NCBI GenBank assembly: GCA_023055505.1
Contig: JALIRH010000049.1
Location: forward strand, 1,922,001 to 1,986,000
Reading direction: 5' to 3'
DNA length: 64,000 bases
Origin: Callipepla californica brunnescens
Taxonomy: Eukaryota > Chordata > Aves > Galliformes > Odontophoridae
The stretch's first letter is position 1; the number at the start of each line of letters is the position of its first letter. Below, one piece after another: positions 9,418 through 21,486 of this stretch. The notes under the pieces are model-generated. The model was not told where the DNA came from and ran no database searches. It was given only the letters and a program-made list of their open reading frames with translations. Made by a program: the position numbers and the translations under genes.

Positions 9418-12400
9418 TTGGTACTGCTGGGTATCAGCACCTGTGGGCATGAGGACCTGGTCAAGGAGTACAAAAGTCAGTGACAGGTCTTGCAATGGGG
9501 GAAATGCTTCTTGAGGTCAGTGATGTAAGCTACACTTCATGAGGTTGTGTCTGCCACGAAGGCCTCTGCCTTCCTTCTCGGAAGGAAACAGCCATGTCCC
9601 TGTGAGGAATGTGCTGGTGCTGTGGTCACAGGTTTTCTTTTCAGAGTTGGTCAGATGAGATCACTTCTACAGCAGAAGTACTTGTAGGCGTCTGTGCAAC
9701 TGACACAAGAAAGACGTGCGTTGCAAATCAAAGTTGTAGGGATGCTTTTTCTCCTCCGTGGTCTCATCCTACTCATGATGCCCAAAGGGTGCTCGGTGAA
9801 GTCAGAAATCCTGAGCACTTCTGCTGCACTCAGTGTGAATGGCTGTGACTGAGACCTGAGAGGCAAAGGGATTCACTGCTGCTTCATGCAGGATAAGGGG
9901 AGCTCGCTGGGCTTCTTTCCAGTTGCTGTGAAACAGCAAAGTTTGGAGATGGAAGGAGAATACACTCCCGTGTTACCTTTCAAAGAAGCCAGACCCTGCT
10001 GAGAGAAGAGGAAACGACTGCGCATCACACAACGCCCACCCTTTCTCAAGGGACGTGAGCAAGATCTCATCACTGCCCTTCTTACAAAGGACACCTAACA
10101 TTCATTTCACCAACCCCACAGCATTTCCATGCACACAGCTCTCTCTGCTTCTTCCCTGGACTTTGTTCTTCAGGCTATGGGAAAGATTTGCATCCTGAAG
10201 GTCAGCTCACAGCTCTGAAGGACCTCAGGGAGATATTTCCTAACAATGGCATCTCACTGAGGGAAAGCCAACTCCTTCCCAGCCTCACAGGCTGCATTGC
10301 ACACAGCTCCAGGCATTCACTCTCAGCCACTGTGCTTTGCAGAGTGCGATGGACACGTGCCTGGGGAGATGCTCCTCTGCTCTGCAGGAGTTTGGCACGG
10401 GAATCATTCCTACAAGCTGTAGTTAAGTGGGATAAGACCTCCTCGACCAGTTACCAAGTGCAAGGAGCTACACCATAATTTTACAAAGTCTTGGACAGTT
10501 TGGAAAGCGTGAGAGGTTTTAAGAGTTGCTTCTCAGCTTAAATGAGCAAGGCCCAACCAGAGTAAGGCTCAGCTCTGTACTTTTTAAGTGACCAAGGACG
10601 AGGTCAGGCGTCTGTCTGGTCTGTGATGACACGCTACTGATGGAGAACACAAGTGATAGCCTGTAGGATTAAGTGACTAACACTCGCCCTAAGTCTGTGC
10701 CTAAATTAAGCAGGAGTTTTCTAACAATATTTTCAACATGTTGAATGCGGACTGCAGTCCAGTGGAGGATTTTCTTTTCCTCTGTCCCAGATTCTGCAGT
10801 CCGGCACAAGTAGTACAATACGCGCTTGTGTCGGACTCAAAAGCTCAACTAGAACAGCCCCTCCCTCTTCCCCAGAGGTAAAGAGGGTCCGAGTTACAGA
10901 GCAAAGTGATTCCAGCCAGCCAGCTTGTCTGCTTGTATTCCAAGATCAGCAGTTAAACCACTTTCACCCAAAGGAACATTAATGGCAAGCATTAATGGCA
11001 ACATCTCATTCCTGCAAAACTGCTGGTGGTGTCCAATCTCCAAATAATCTGATACTGACAGCAGCTCCTTGTGTTGTCCTCTGCTGCACAAAAATTCCTT
11101 GAAGAAGGACCTGTTTCCCAGATAAAGCAGCTGAAGGCTCATCACTACTAGGAAATTCATCTACTCTCTCAGAAGCATTTTCTTCTAACACACAAAAAAA
11201 ACCACCTCTTGATGTACTTCCACTTCAAGCAGCGAAATGATAGCTGAAAAATATTAAAATTTGAGTGCAAGTGCTGTCTTGATAGTCCTAGGACAGTGTT
11301 TCTTCCCAGCCCTTAATCTTTTCTGTGGGCTGGTCACCCTCCCCCAGGGTATCCCCTGCAGTATCACACTGGGGTAGCTGTAGCTGTTGCAGCAATGTCC
11401 TGAGAAAGTCTGGTTAAAATGCCAACGAGGTGGAGTTGAACCTCATGTTCTGAAGCTGAGAAAACAAAAACAACGCATTGGAAGAGCTACAGAATTGTAT
11501 TTGTCCTTACAAGTTTCTTTGATCAGAAACCCAGAGGCCTGTCAAGTCACAACAGAAAAAAAAATGCTGTGAACAGCGGCAGCAGGAAGAACTCGGGCAG
11601 CAGGAATGCTAGGCTCCGGATATCTAATGCTTTGATCATTCCACTTCACCTTTCAGAAGTGGAAAGGAATTCTACATCCTGGTATATTTGTTACAGTAAA
11701 AATAAATTGCTGTTTGACCCCCTGCCATCCCTAGGTCAGCTTACTTTGTAGTAAAGGCTGCTGTAGGCCAGAAGACTGGCTCTAACCCTTGTGTGATTAC
11801 ACGAGGCCTCAAGGAAGCAAATCAAGAGAAAAATAAATAAATAAAAGCAGTATAATGTTTTCTACCACTCACTCTCTTTCTAATCCTCAGCATCTCCGGA
11901 GAAAGCTTAGCCTTGTGTTCAAAGCCAGGCATCACTGTCCCTTCCCTCAAGTGCTTCTGTTTCTCCTCGATTTGCACTCGTCCATCTCACCAAGCATCCA
12001 AGTCCTCCGTCAGAGAAACGCTGCCGTGTCCCAGAATGGCTCTTTGTGAATTCCTTCCCCTCAAGTCATCTGGGGAAACACGGAGCACGTCTGTTACAAA
12101 GCCTCTCCAGTCAGAGGGCTTGCCACTGCTCCTTCTGCTGCGGAGCAGTCTGCCCAAGGCTCTTCTCCAGTAACATTCCTACTCGGAGAACGGAAAATTT
12201 CAGGCACGCATTTTCACGAAGTTTGAGTGAAATAAAAGCAGAGGAAACAAACAGCGCCTGATGCACTATTTCCGAATCCCTCGTCCCCAGTATAACTTCT
12301 TGCTAGAACACTCAGTGCAAAGATTGATTTCCAAGCAAGTCAACACTGCTCCAAACAGTTTTCTGACACAGCTCAGACTAACCTGAGAACGTCAGCTGTT

Positions 12401-12895
12401 CTGCTTCTCCAAGAAGGCACAAAAGTGCCTCCGGGCTTTTGTTGATCGCATAACAGAAACAAAAGCACTTCCAGAGCTATTTTTTTTTCCCCTGTATTTG
12501 CCTTTAAGCCCAGAATTCAGTGATTATAATCCATTTATTCTAGGAGAATCAGCACTGGAGGAGCATATCACTCAGCCAGTCGTCGATCCTCCCCTGCCTC
12601 CCTGCTGTGCTGTAGGGAAACTCGGTCTTCCCTCCTGAGCCTGTTGTAAATTATTCTGACAAAAACACGTCGCACGGTCTGGCTTCAGGAGTAATGGAAA
12701 AATCTGAAGGCAACATTGAGACAAAGTGCATTTCTTCCTCTCAGTAGAAGAACTCATATTAATCAGAATGACTAAAACTTTAGATTAGTATGAAGCCTTA
12801 GCATCTCTTTATCAGTACCAAAAAGTAAACCACCTACTTCAGGAATACTCTGAAAACAATCACATTCACGGTGCTTCCTCTAACATTTAATTACT
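9418..12895. other. Unique non-coding DNA, nothing recognised
   Basis: No gene, RNA or known repeat could be identified. Bases 9418-9650 are the upstream side of the olfactory receptor and may hold a 5' untranslated exon. Open frames are short (longest 96 codons at 10188-10478) and lack domain-like features. A short A-rich AAATAAATAAATAAA run lies near 11830. Confidence 0.5.
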
Positions 12896-13242
12896 TGTAG
12901 GGCAAATAACCCCCAAGAATAGCACCCAAAAGAAATAGTGCCGAAGATGGTATATTTTAGATGGGCTTAAGTAGACGACATACAGATAACTAGTAAGGAA
13001 AGAGAGGCTCACCATGATGACGGTTGAGGCTCGCTAATTACTCCACTACAGAGGGATCCCCAACCAGAGATCCTTCTGTGGTGGTGGTCAGCCCTTCAAT
13101 GGGGTCTGGGAGAGGTGGAGCCAGACCCCACCCCTTCCAGTCACACAGGTACGTTACCTTCACCTGTGGCCCTGCGGCTGACTCAGTGCTCGCCTCAGGT
13201 GATCCATCAGTGGTTCAGGCTGTGATCCAGCAGTTCCCACAC
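12896..13242. repeat. Dispersed repeat, copy 1 (possible LTR fragment)
   Basis: This stretch is clearly homologous to 19701-20028 in the same orientation. Shared landmarks include CAAATAACCCC, GGTATATTTT, AACCAGAGATCCTTC, CAATGGGGTCTGGGAGAGGT and CAGGTGATCCATCAGTGG. Identity is roughly 80% by eye with small indels. Family not recognised; composition and size would suit an old avian ERV LTR, which is a guess. Confidence 0.75.
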
Positions 13243-16241
13243 AGTACCGAATGCCAGTCTCATGCCCTTGGGTTGGAGGGTAAACTATTCCACTTTGTTG
13301 ATTAACTTCTGGTTATTAATCAGTCCGAGGCAACTTTTCTAGCAGTGAAACCCTTAATCATGTACTAGAAATAGAGGACATTTTGTCTCCAGGGTGTGAC
13401 AGCGTCGTTAAATCTTACAGGTCCTCCGCAGCTCCTGGCCAAGCACCGTTATTTGCCTTTTTGCATCCAAGCTGCTGGCTCCCCTTTTTATCTCCCCAAA
13501 GAAACTGCAATCCAAACTCGTCAATGTACCCACTTTCAAACCCCTTGGCTTGGAGATACTCACCCTGCCGTGGTTGTTTGCCCGCTTTTATACTGAACCT
13601 TTTTGGATCACAGCCCCTGGGAGCTGACAGATGTGAGAAATCCAAATTTGACCACGCAGACGTAGAGGGACCACTGCAAGGCTGGGAAATGCTGATCCTC
13701 AAAGCAGCTCTCCCAGAACCCCATGGCGTGTTACTGCTGGTTTCTTCCTCAACCTCCGTGCCCTGAAGCTGTTTCCCATGCGGTGCCTGGCTCCCAGCCT
13801 CTGTGCTCCCATCCCCTGCTCTGCTGGACTTCACTTAGCGATGTCGTGTCTGTGTGTCTTCCCCAGAACTGGCTGCTGCTTGCGTACTGGAGAAAACACA
13901 ATTAAAGGAAAGCTTTGAACAGATGCGGCCGTGCCTCCAGGTTAGCAGTTCTGTTATTTCCCACCCCACAGCGGTGCTGGCAGAGCACACTGGGTCCTCG
14001 CTTCCTCCCAGCTGTAGTTTGTGGTGCCCATTGCGAGGCCATGGCTCCCGTGGGTCCCCACACATCCCTCCAGCACAGGGACCCCTGTGCCAGTCTCAGC
14101 TTCTCTGAAGGCCTCTTCTGAAGGCCAAAGGTGAGCAGCCACGCTGCCCCTTGGGCTCTTCTCCCTGCTTTGCCTGATTCGAATTATACAGCGTCTGGAA
14201 GGGAAGAGCAGGCAGACCTAGAGGGAGAAAAGCGCAGCTGGGGTCCGTGTTAACTTTGGAAACCTTGTGTGAGCACAAAGTGCCAGCTCTGTTTGACTGC
14301 CTGGTCAGAGATCATTACGATTTAGAAAAACCCCAACTGGTGCGTACTGTTACTCGTCACTGTGCTCCTCGTGCAGCATTGGCAGCTCCAGGTGTGTCAG
14401 CCTATCCTGAAGCGCACACTGATGCAGCGTTACAGCTGAGAAATGACAAACACAAAACGCAGAACGTGGCCTCGCAGCGACCGCAGCTTTTGCAGGTGTA
14501 TGGAAGGCGCAGGGATGCCTTTCATGGGAACAGAAATGAGACTGCTTAAAATAGCACATTGTTCCCACTGGTAGCTCCGAGATGCCATTCAAAGCCCACT
14601 TCGTTAACTCACGGCTGCTCATTATCCTCTCAGGAGCCCCCGAGCAGGATGGAATGTTGCCTACAAAGGTAGAGGAAGCACGATGAGAATCTGTTCAGAC
14701 CACAGGAACTGTTCAGCAGATCTCTTTCACGCCCGTGCCATAAACGCCCGCTGTCTGGAGGAGGCCTGGTTGTTCTTATTCGTGCCGAGGTGACGGGGTG
14801 ATTTAGCACTGAAGACACGTCATGGAGCAGTGGCAGCCGCTGCCAGCTAGCTGCAGGCATTGCAGGGATCTCGGGCTCCCCCGAGGCACTTCGTTACGAT
14901 AAGCCCATCGTACGTTCAAGTGTCCTTGTGTTAAAAATTCGCCTGGCAGTGGTTTCTGAGCCGTGGTCATCTCCCCTGGTGGTGGCACAGCTCAGACTGG
15001 GCTGTGTGAATGTGAGAGGGGTGATCGATAACACAGCAGTGTGCTCATTTCTCCTCTCCTCCAGGACCAGGTAGGCACCCTCCCCTTCCAGAGCCAGTCC
15101 CTGAAGGCCAAAGCAAACCCATCTGAGGAGGCTTTGAACAAAAACAGTGAGGAGCAGGTGAAGGTAGTTAGCAACTATTGTTATGTAGCCATCGAGATCT
15201 GTGCTTCTGTGTATGGCACACAGCAGTGTTAGCAATGGGGTCCCACCCCGAGGCCGGGGGCTCACATCTCAGTCATGACCCCAGATCTTGAATCCTGTGG
15301 GAACATCGGCGCCGATGGCTTTGTCCTGAACACACCTCAGCGCAGGGCTGCTGTCAGTGGTCTTCCCTCTATCCTCTGTTCTCTCACCCAACCTGTGTAG
15401 CTCTGTTTCCGAAACATTCCCTGTGCTCTATCTCACGCGTTCATCTTCTTCCTCTCTTTCTCTTTACTTCTCGTCTTTTCACACTCGTCCTGTTCACATT
15501 CTGAGCAAACTTCTCTGATGTTCTCTGCACTGCCTCATTTTTTTCCTCGGCTTCTGTGGACGGACCTGTCTGGCCATTAAATATTTGTTCAGCTGCTGTC
15601 TACTGGGGCCAAGTTATTAATTTACAGTGTGCAAGTGAACACTTTCTGCAATTATTTATCTGAAATGAAAGAAACCTAAAATGGGTTTTCTTTAATTTGG
15701 GTCATTTCAGCGTGTTCACAGCACAGCCACGTAAGCAAGATGGTGGGGGATGGGGAATGGACATAGTAGGGTGGGTGAGGGGCTCTGGAGGCTTTTATGG
15801 GGGAAAACTCCTTAGGAAAGGAGCACAAGTGTCTGAAAACGGCTTGACCATGGAGACAGGTAGCGTCAGCGCCTTCCATGCCTGCTGCAGTACTTAGTTT
15901 ATATAAAGACAGGACAGATTTTGCTGTGTCCCCGTGATGTCAACGCCCGCTACTCCAAGGCAGCTCACTAGTGTGGGTCACAGTCCAAGACGTCCAGAAA
16001 GCCATGGATCAGCAGCATCGAACCACGAGGCTGGCCATGAGGAAGGTTCCAGCGGCTGCCCACAGAAAGGGGTGTGCCACAGGAGAATGTCAGGGTTCAG
16101 ATCGGCTGAGGGAGGCCGCCTCCATCTGCCCTTCATTGCACCATCAGTCCTAAACCGCTGGGTAGACTTTTGGGAATCTTCACCTCACGGCTGAAGATGC
16201 ATTTGTGGCCGACACAGACAAATTGCTGGCACGTTTCCTAG
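13243..16241. other. Unique non-coding DNA, nothing firm
   Basis: No protein or RNA gene could be identified. Several open frames of 80-139 codons overlap on both strands around 13400-14600; none shows domain motifs or consistent splice signals. A pyrimidine-rich stretch (CTTCCTCTCTTTCTCTTTAC type) lies at 15440-15500. Confidence 0.5.
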
Positions 16242-16361
16242 ATGGCAAAAGCTCCGTATCTGCCCTTAGAAGAAAATCTGAGGAGCTTCAGACACGTTCT
16301 GGAATTGAAGAACGATCAGATCCATGAACAGGACAGGAAGATCGTGGCGCAAGAGAAACAA
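16242..16361 (+). CDS. Candidate orphan exon encoding a coiled coil
   Basis: A 120-bp block that looks like a phase-0 internal exon. It is preceded by a pyrimidine-rich acceptor (CGTTTCCTAG) and followed by a consensus donor (GTGAGT). It encodes exactly 40 residues with no stop. The peptide is charged and heptad-like (LEENLRSFRHVLELKNDQIH, then EQDRKIVAQEKQ). This style resembles the coiled coils of the microtubule-associated MTUS1/MTUS2 proteins, but that is recollection. No partner exon is visible nearby on the same strand, so it may be an isolated exon, a duplicated fragment or chance. Confidence 0.4.
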
Positions 16362-17254
16362 GTGAGTTGTCATTTTTTGTTGTTGTTTTGGAGGAGAGGT
16401 AGAAAAGTAAAAGTTTGGTTACAGCAGGCGAAGTTAAAAGGGGTGAAATGCCGGAGGGACATCGTTCAGTTGGTTCCTGAGTGGCTGTGCTCTTCCACTG
16501 CCAAGCACACAGCTTCTTCCACCACAACATCTCAGTTTGTCACTTAGAAATTGGGATCTTTTCCCACCCCTTCACCTCCCCATGACAACTGGACTTCTCC
16601 CACACATCTCTTGGCCCGGATCTTCCTGAGGCTCTCTCCCTGCTCTGTATTTCAGCTGAGGTCGGCATAGACTGGAAGGGACTCAGCGGCGGCACGGGGC
16701 ACGGTGGGGACGGCCAGGTTTGGTGGGCTGGGAGGCACTGCCGAAGCTGGGAGGGGAGCTGGGACATGCAGCAAACGAGGGCACTCTTGATTCCTTGCCT
16801 GCTGGAAATGAGGGTGTCAGGAGAAGGGCGCTGGAGGATGAAGGCTGCACTCAGGAGGGAAGGAGATGCAGCTCTCCTACGCTTTGTGTTGGCACAAAGT
16901 AGTTTGAGGCCCGGACGGATCAGTAGAGAGACGCAGCAAACGTTTCCACGGCAAACATCTACAAGGACAAAAAATGAATGTCAGAACAATAGCCAGAATT
17001 AGGGTTCTCAAGGCAAAGACAGCAACGTGGATTCAGATCAGTATCGAGGTGTGATCCTTTGTTGATTATACCAGAGATGAAGTCCACGCCGTCCGCTGCT
17101 CCGGTCCACGGGGGTTGGGATCAGCATGTGCAGCAGGATGAGGGCTTCCCACCTCCCCCCGGTCCTGATGCGCATGCATCATCGGGGCCCAGAAAATTCC
17201 ATGAAACAAAAACATGTTATAAAGTAGTTTGGGGTTGAGGGGAATAACAAAATG
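16362..17254. other. Unique non-coding DNA, nothing recognised
   Basis: It would be intronic if the preceding exon is real. A T-rich stretch follows the donor site. No matching downstream exon could be picked out. Confidence 0.4.
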
Positions 17255-17422
17255 TTATGGTCGGGGTTCAGGGGGAACGACAAGATTGGGGGAGACATCA
17301 GGAACAGCAGGAGGACACAATTGACATTCGCACGGCCAAAAAAGATAGACCACGGTGGCAATTAAGGCAGCGCTCAACACAAGAAGAATGTGAATCGATA
17401 CCAAAATACAATTCCAGTACAT
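17255..17422 (-). CDS. Possible 55-residue single-pass membrane protein
   Basis: ATG at 17422 to TAA at 17255. Residues 6-29 are strongly hydrophobic (ILVSIHILLVLSAALIATVV, then YLFW). They are followed by a cysteine cluster (CECQLC) and a proline-rich end (PEPRP). The layout would fit a small type I or III membrane peptide or the transmembrane exon of a larger gene. I do not recognise a family, and an ORF of this length can arise by chance. Confidence 0.25.
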   Translation of the reverse strand: MYWNCILVSIHILLVLSAALIATVVYLFWPCECQLCPPAVPDVSPNLVVPPEPRP

Positions 17423-18181
17423 GATTGCGGAAAGTTACGGAGCTGGAAGGAATGGTGGCCCAATTCGCCTGGGTCGGGGGTCTGTCTATGTAGCGAGAAA
17501 ATAGATGTCCGCACCCCCACTCCAAAGCACATGCGTTGTTTAGGCCTAAAAACACCCCTGATATCTAAGCCCCTTTTTCCTGGTCCCTCTTGTACCCAGT
17601 TTCCCTGACTCCAGCGGTTCCAGCTCCTCATTATTCCTGAAGAGAGATGCCTGTTTGCTCATCTTGTTGGAACAGCAGGATGTTCATCCTGCTTTCTTAC
17701 CGACAAGCTTATCAGTTTGATTTAAGCCCATCCAACACATCTGGCCCAACAGATAAAATCCGCAGTGAGCAGATCCTTTGGGTCTGGATGATTTGCAGTT
17801 GTCTTTACCGTAGAGAAGCAGTTCTCATGGTTCAGCAGCACTGGGTGCACAGGGGGTATGTATATGTGCAAAGCCACATGGTATGGAATTGACTGCTGGC
17901 TGTATAAACCAATATACATTTTTCAGACAGATCTCAATACCTGCAAAGCACATGAACAACCCCCACACATTAATTTATCGTGTCCTCTCGGTGAGATAAT
18001 GTCAGGGCCTGAGGACTCATACAGCTCTGTCTGACCCACTTGGGTATCCTGGAGCTGATCAGGCCCCTCCTCATACCAGGACCATCAGCTCCTGCTTTAG
18101 TGAGGCTGCAGCTAGGCTGGGCTCCAGCTCCACACAGTCCTGCCTGGCTATGGGGCCACTGAGCTCACCCAGTGGACCAAT
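17423..18181. other. Unique non-coding DNA, nothing recognised
   Basis: No coding or repeat signal is evident before the CR1 tail. Confidence 0.4.
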
Positions 18182-18318
18182 TTCATAGATACATGAGGTT
18201 GGAAAGGACCTCCAAGATCATCTAGTCCAACCGTCCTCCCACCACCATCCCTACCCACCAAGCTACTCAATCCAATCCCTTAGCACCTCATCTAAACGCT
18301 TCTTGAACAGCGCTAGAG
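18182..18318 (-). mobile_element. CR1 LINE 3' fragment
   Basis: The reverse complement gives a CR1 3' end: GTTCAAGAAGCGTTTAGATG, then TTGGACTAGATGATCTTGGA, then CCTTTCCAACCTCATG and a short ATCTATG tail. Only the last 140 bases or so are present. It differs from the CR1 ends at 1360-1477 and 22370-22488 by several substitutions, so it is a separate insertion and not part of the duplicated block. Confidence 0.9.
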
Positions 18319-19700
18319 ATGGGCCCCTGTGGCTGCTCCGGTGCCCCTGGCTGCCCCGGTGCTGGCTAGGGTGATGGACCCCGGCCCTCCCCTTGTCCCC
18401 TAGAGAGCACCTATTGCTCCCAGCTCCTCTTCCCACAGGCCTTACAGCCGTACCTCAGCTTGTCTGCAAAGGCGTGCCGGTCTTCAAAAGCACTCAGACG
18501 CAACTTCAGGAGAATCCGCCTGAGGTGCAGACCAAGGGATGACGAACAGTTCAGCTTGCCATTGTGAGCGTTCACTGCTGGTATGCATTTGTTTTTGTTT
18601 TTTTCTTTTTTCTGTGCGGTAAACACTTGTGAAAAAGCTGGTGTTTCTTGTGTGGCGTTAGGTATTTTATATCACTGTGTGTACGTAGGAGAGCGCAGTG
18701 ATAAAGCACTGTTGGTCAGCAGCAGAGAGCACTGAGCTGTTGCGACACAGCAGCTGTGTATTCTGGGATGTCCTGCATATGCATGCAGACAACGTATACA
18801 TCCTATACAGGATAACATGAAAAAAAAATATGTGCAATTGTGAAATATTAGCCAAACCACATGCCTTCAAAATAGGCGCATGGCAGCTCAACGGAGCAGC
18901 AGTTCCAACAAACAAGATGTTGGGGCCATTGCGTGGTTATCCTTCCTTCACTGTTTTTACCACGGAACTGTTCTCTTTGTAACGCGTTCCTGGCACGTCA
19001 CATTTACCGTCGTCTCATAACTCAGCGTCTTGCCTTCGTTTGGCAGAGGTAACGGTGCATCAAACACGAAGAAGTCAGAAATCGTGCAGGTTTTGGGATT
19101 TCTGATCCGGGTGTGCCAAACCTGAAATTGACAGCCATACCTGTTGTCAATTTCTGGCTAAGTAATAAATGGGTAATTCCTAAGAAGCGCCGAGTCGATC
19201 AGTGTGGCCTAAAAACAAAATCCCAAACATCCTAAAGCTGACTTTCCTTCTTCACAAGCCACGGTCGGTGAAGAAGGGAATGCTTTTAAGGACTGAGAAA
19301 TGGCATTTCAAAGTGTGAAAGAAAAGCGTGCCCTTAACGACAAGAACTGTTTCTCGCTTACCTAAAACCATAAAGCTCAGCTGCCCTCATGCATCACAGG
19401 ATGACAAAGTGGGAGATGCAATGCTGCAAAGGATTGATTACAACTTAATTAGGCATCAAAAGGAGGGCTCAAAGTATTCAAGGAGGTGAAGGAGCTCTTC
19501 CGCACGTGTGAGATGGAAAGGATTCTTAATATGGTGACAGTAATCCCGTAAAGAGAATGACTTCTTCTTTTTCTCTAAGTGATGCAGAAAGATGAGGAGC
19601 GGTCCACGCAAAGTTTGAAAGATTGGAGGGTTTATTTTTAAAGGATCGGGGCATCGAGGCCTGTCCGATTAATTGCTGGAGCAGGAAAACAAACCACCTC
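18319..19700. other. Unique non-coding DNA, nothing recognised
   Basis: The region is AT-moderate with short open frames of 82 codons or fewer. A T-rich run (TTTTTGTTTTTTTCTTTTTT) lies at 18592-18611 and an A-run near 18823. No gene is supported. Confidence 0.4.
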
Positions 19701-20028
19701 TGTAGGTCAAATAACCCCGAGGAAAGCACTCAAGGAAATGGTGCGAAAGGTGGTATATTTTCGGTAGGCTTTAAGTAGATGGTATACAAACAAATAGCAG
19801 AAGAGATTGGCTCACCTTGGTGATGGTTGAGGCTTGCCGATAACTCCACCAGGGAGGGATCTCCAACCAGAGATCCTTCCCTGCTGGTGGTCAGCCATTC
19901 AATGGGGTCTGGGAGAGGTGGAGTCAAACTGCACCCCTTCCAATCACACTCAGTTGTGCCCCTGCAGCTGACTCAGTGCCTCAGGTGATCCATCAGTGGT
20001 TCAGGCCGTGATTCAGCAGTTCCCATAC
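19701..20028. repeat. Dispersed repeat, copy 2 (possible LTR fragment)
   Basis: The homolog of 12896-13242 in the same orientation; the two copies are about 6.8 kb apart. Both begin with TGTAGG.CAAATAACCCC and end around CAGCAGTTCCCA.ACA. Family unknown. Confidence 0.75.
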
Positions 20029-20544
20029 ATCCCTCCACCTTGGGCCTGAGAGATCTGAAGTTCAAAGTTCCATTGTGATTGAGTGCTTGTTCAGACTGGG
20101 CCCTTCTCACACCCAAATCCTATGATGAGACACATTGCCCACGTGGGACTTGGGCCTCGCAATATCTTGCACCCCACGCAGAGTGCTGCTGTTCCCTTGT
20201 CTCTCATTTGACATCACACAAACCTCCATCTCAATGCCCCAGGAAGGGCCCTGTGCCAGCATGAGGGACAGGATCTCCCCTCCATGGCTCCGGGGATCAG
20301 GGCATGGCCTTTCTGCTTCGTGAGACAAAGAAGGGATTTCTCAGCATCACAGCCACCATTACAGTTCTTTGTCAACCTGTAACCGTGGCTTCCAATGATC
20401 TGCTCCAGCAAGTCCCTGGCGCTAACGAAGCACGGAGCTGGGCCGGCCTTGCGACGGCAGCTATCCGTGGGAGAACAGAAATCTCACGGCCAGTGGTTCG
20501 TAATGCTTTCATAATTGACCTGGGTGCGGGACCTGAAGGCACGC
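20029..20544. other. Unique non-coding DNA, nothing recognised
   Basis: This lies between the dispersed repeat and the solo LTR. Open frames on both strands overlap one another and are not supported. Confidence 0.4.
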
Positions 20545-21093
20545 TGTCAACGGTTTACCGGAATGGGTCGGCACGGTTCCGCGACCATTGGTGTGGGGGA
20601 CCCACGGCCCAGGAAAGGGGAAAGGGAAAAGGGAGATGGGCCTAGGAACAAAGCAGCGGCAATGATCTGAGGAGGAAAGCTAATTCACTAAATAAGATTT
20701 CAGGCAGCAAAATGACACAATCTAATACGATCTAATTGGAATTGAGGCTAATGAATCAAATAAAATGAGCAAGAGAGTGTCTGATAAACCGAAGGCCTTA
20801 CGCTAACGCTGAAGGCGAACGGAAGCGAGCACCCACTGCCGAGTGATCCCGAAGGAAAGTGAGCGTCCCGTGACACACGAGCAGTTGATATCTTTTCCTC
20901 TGAGCAGAAAATACGTAAAAATACAAAGCATCGCACAGTGCTCTGGGGAATGGAGTTCTTCTCTTCTGGGACAGGTACACCCATAACTACTGATGATCCG
21001 CGGAGCTGGAGCCCTGACTCTTTGACTCTTCATGCACTCCATGATGTTACGATGTGGAATACCAATGCCCCAAAATCATAAAACCGTGGCACA
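20545..21093 (-). mobile_element. Solo LTR of the ERV-C type
   Basis: About 549 bp bounded by TGTCAACG on the left and GGCACA on the right (TGTGCC in proviral sense). It aligns along its length with the LTRs at 36601-37174 and 58846-59384, including the R/U5-side blocks GGCACGG.TCCGCGA, GGAATTGAGGCTAATGAATC and AAGGCCTTACGC. No primer site or gag follows at 20544, so only the LTR remains. Its right-hand 82 bases recur at the start of the window. Confidence 0.85.
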
Positions 21094-21486
21094 CACTGAG
21101 CAGGTTTGCGGATCGCACGGATTTGGGGTGAGCTCCTGACTCCCTTAGGACGTCCTGCTGAGAGATCTCGCCAAACTGGAGGGCTGGGCAATTGGCAGCA
21201 GCGTTCGGAGAACCCAACCTACGAGGTCACGCCATCCCCAGCAGTTCTACTGAACCGTGGCCCTCAGAGCGAGGGCGAAACGCTCCTTCACAGCCCCGGG
21301 GTCGGTGTCTGCAACACCTCCCCGGGCTGCACGTTCTGGAGCCTGACAGCTCTTTTGAGAAGTATACTTTTATATATTTACATCAAAAGATAAATTTATG
21401 TATTCATATAAAAAGATAAATTTATATATTTATATAAAAAAATCTAAATTTGTATATTTGTGTAAAGATATATATGTTTATACTGT
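21094..21486. other. Linker, second copy of 83-475
   Basis: The same sequence as the linker near the window start, offset by 21011 bases, with scattered substitutions. It includes the same AT-rich end. Confidence 0.85.

Noticed and set aside
10894..11160. 88-codon minus-strand ORF starting MNFLVVMSLQLLYLGN
   Set aside because: A hydrophobic start only, no family resemblance and no supporting context; a chance ORF is as likely.
20535..21100. Exact target duplication around the solo LTR
   Set aside because: Flanks CACGC and CACAC agree at four of five bases, but the LTR edge is uncertain by two bases, so it was not scored.
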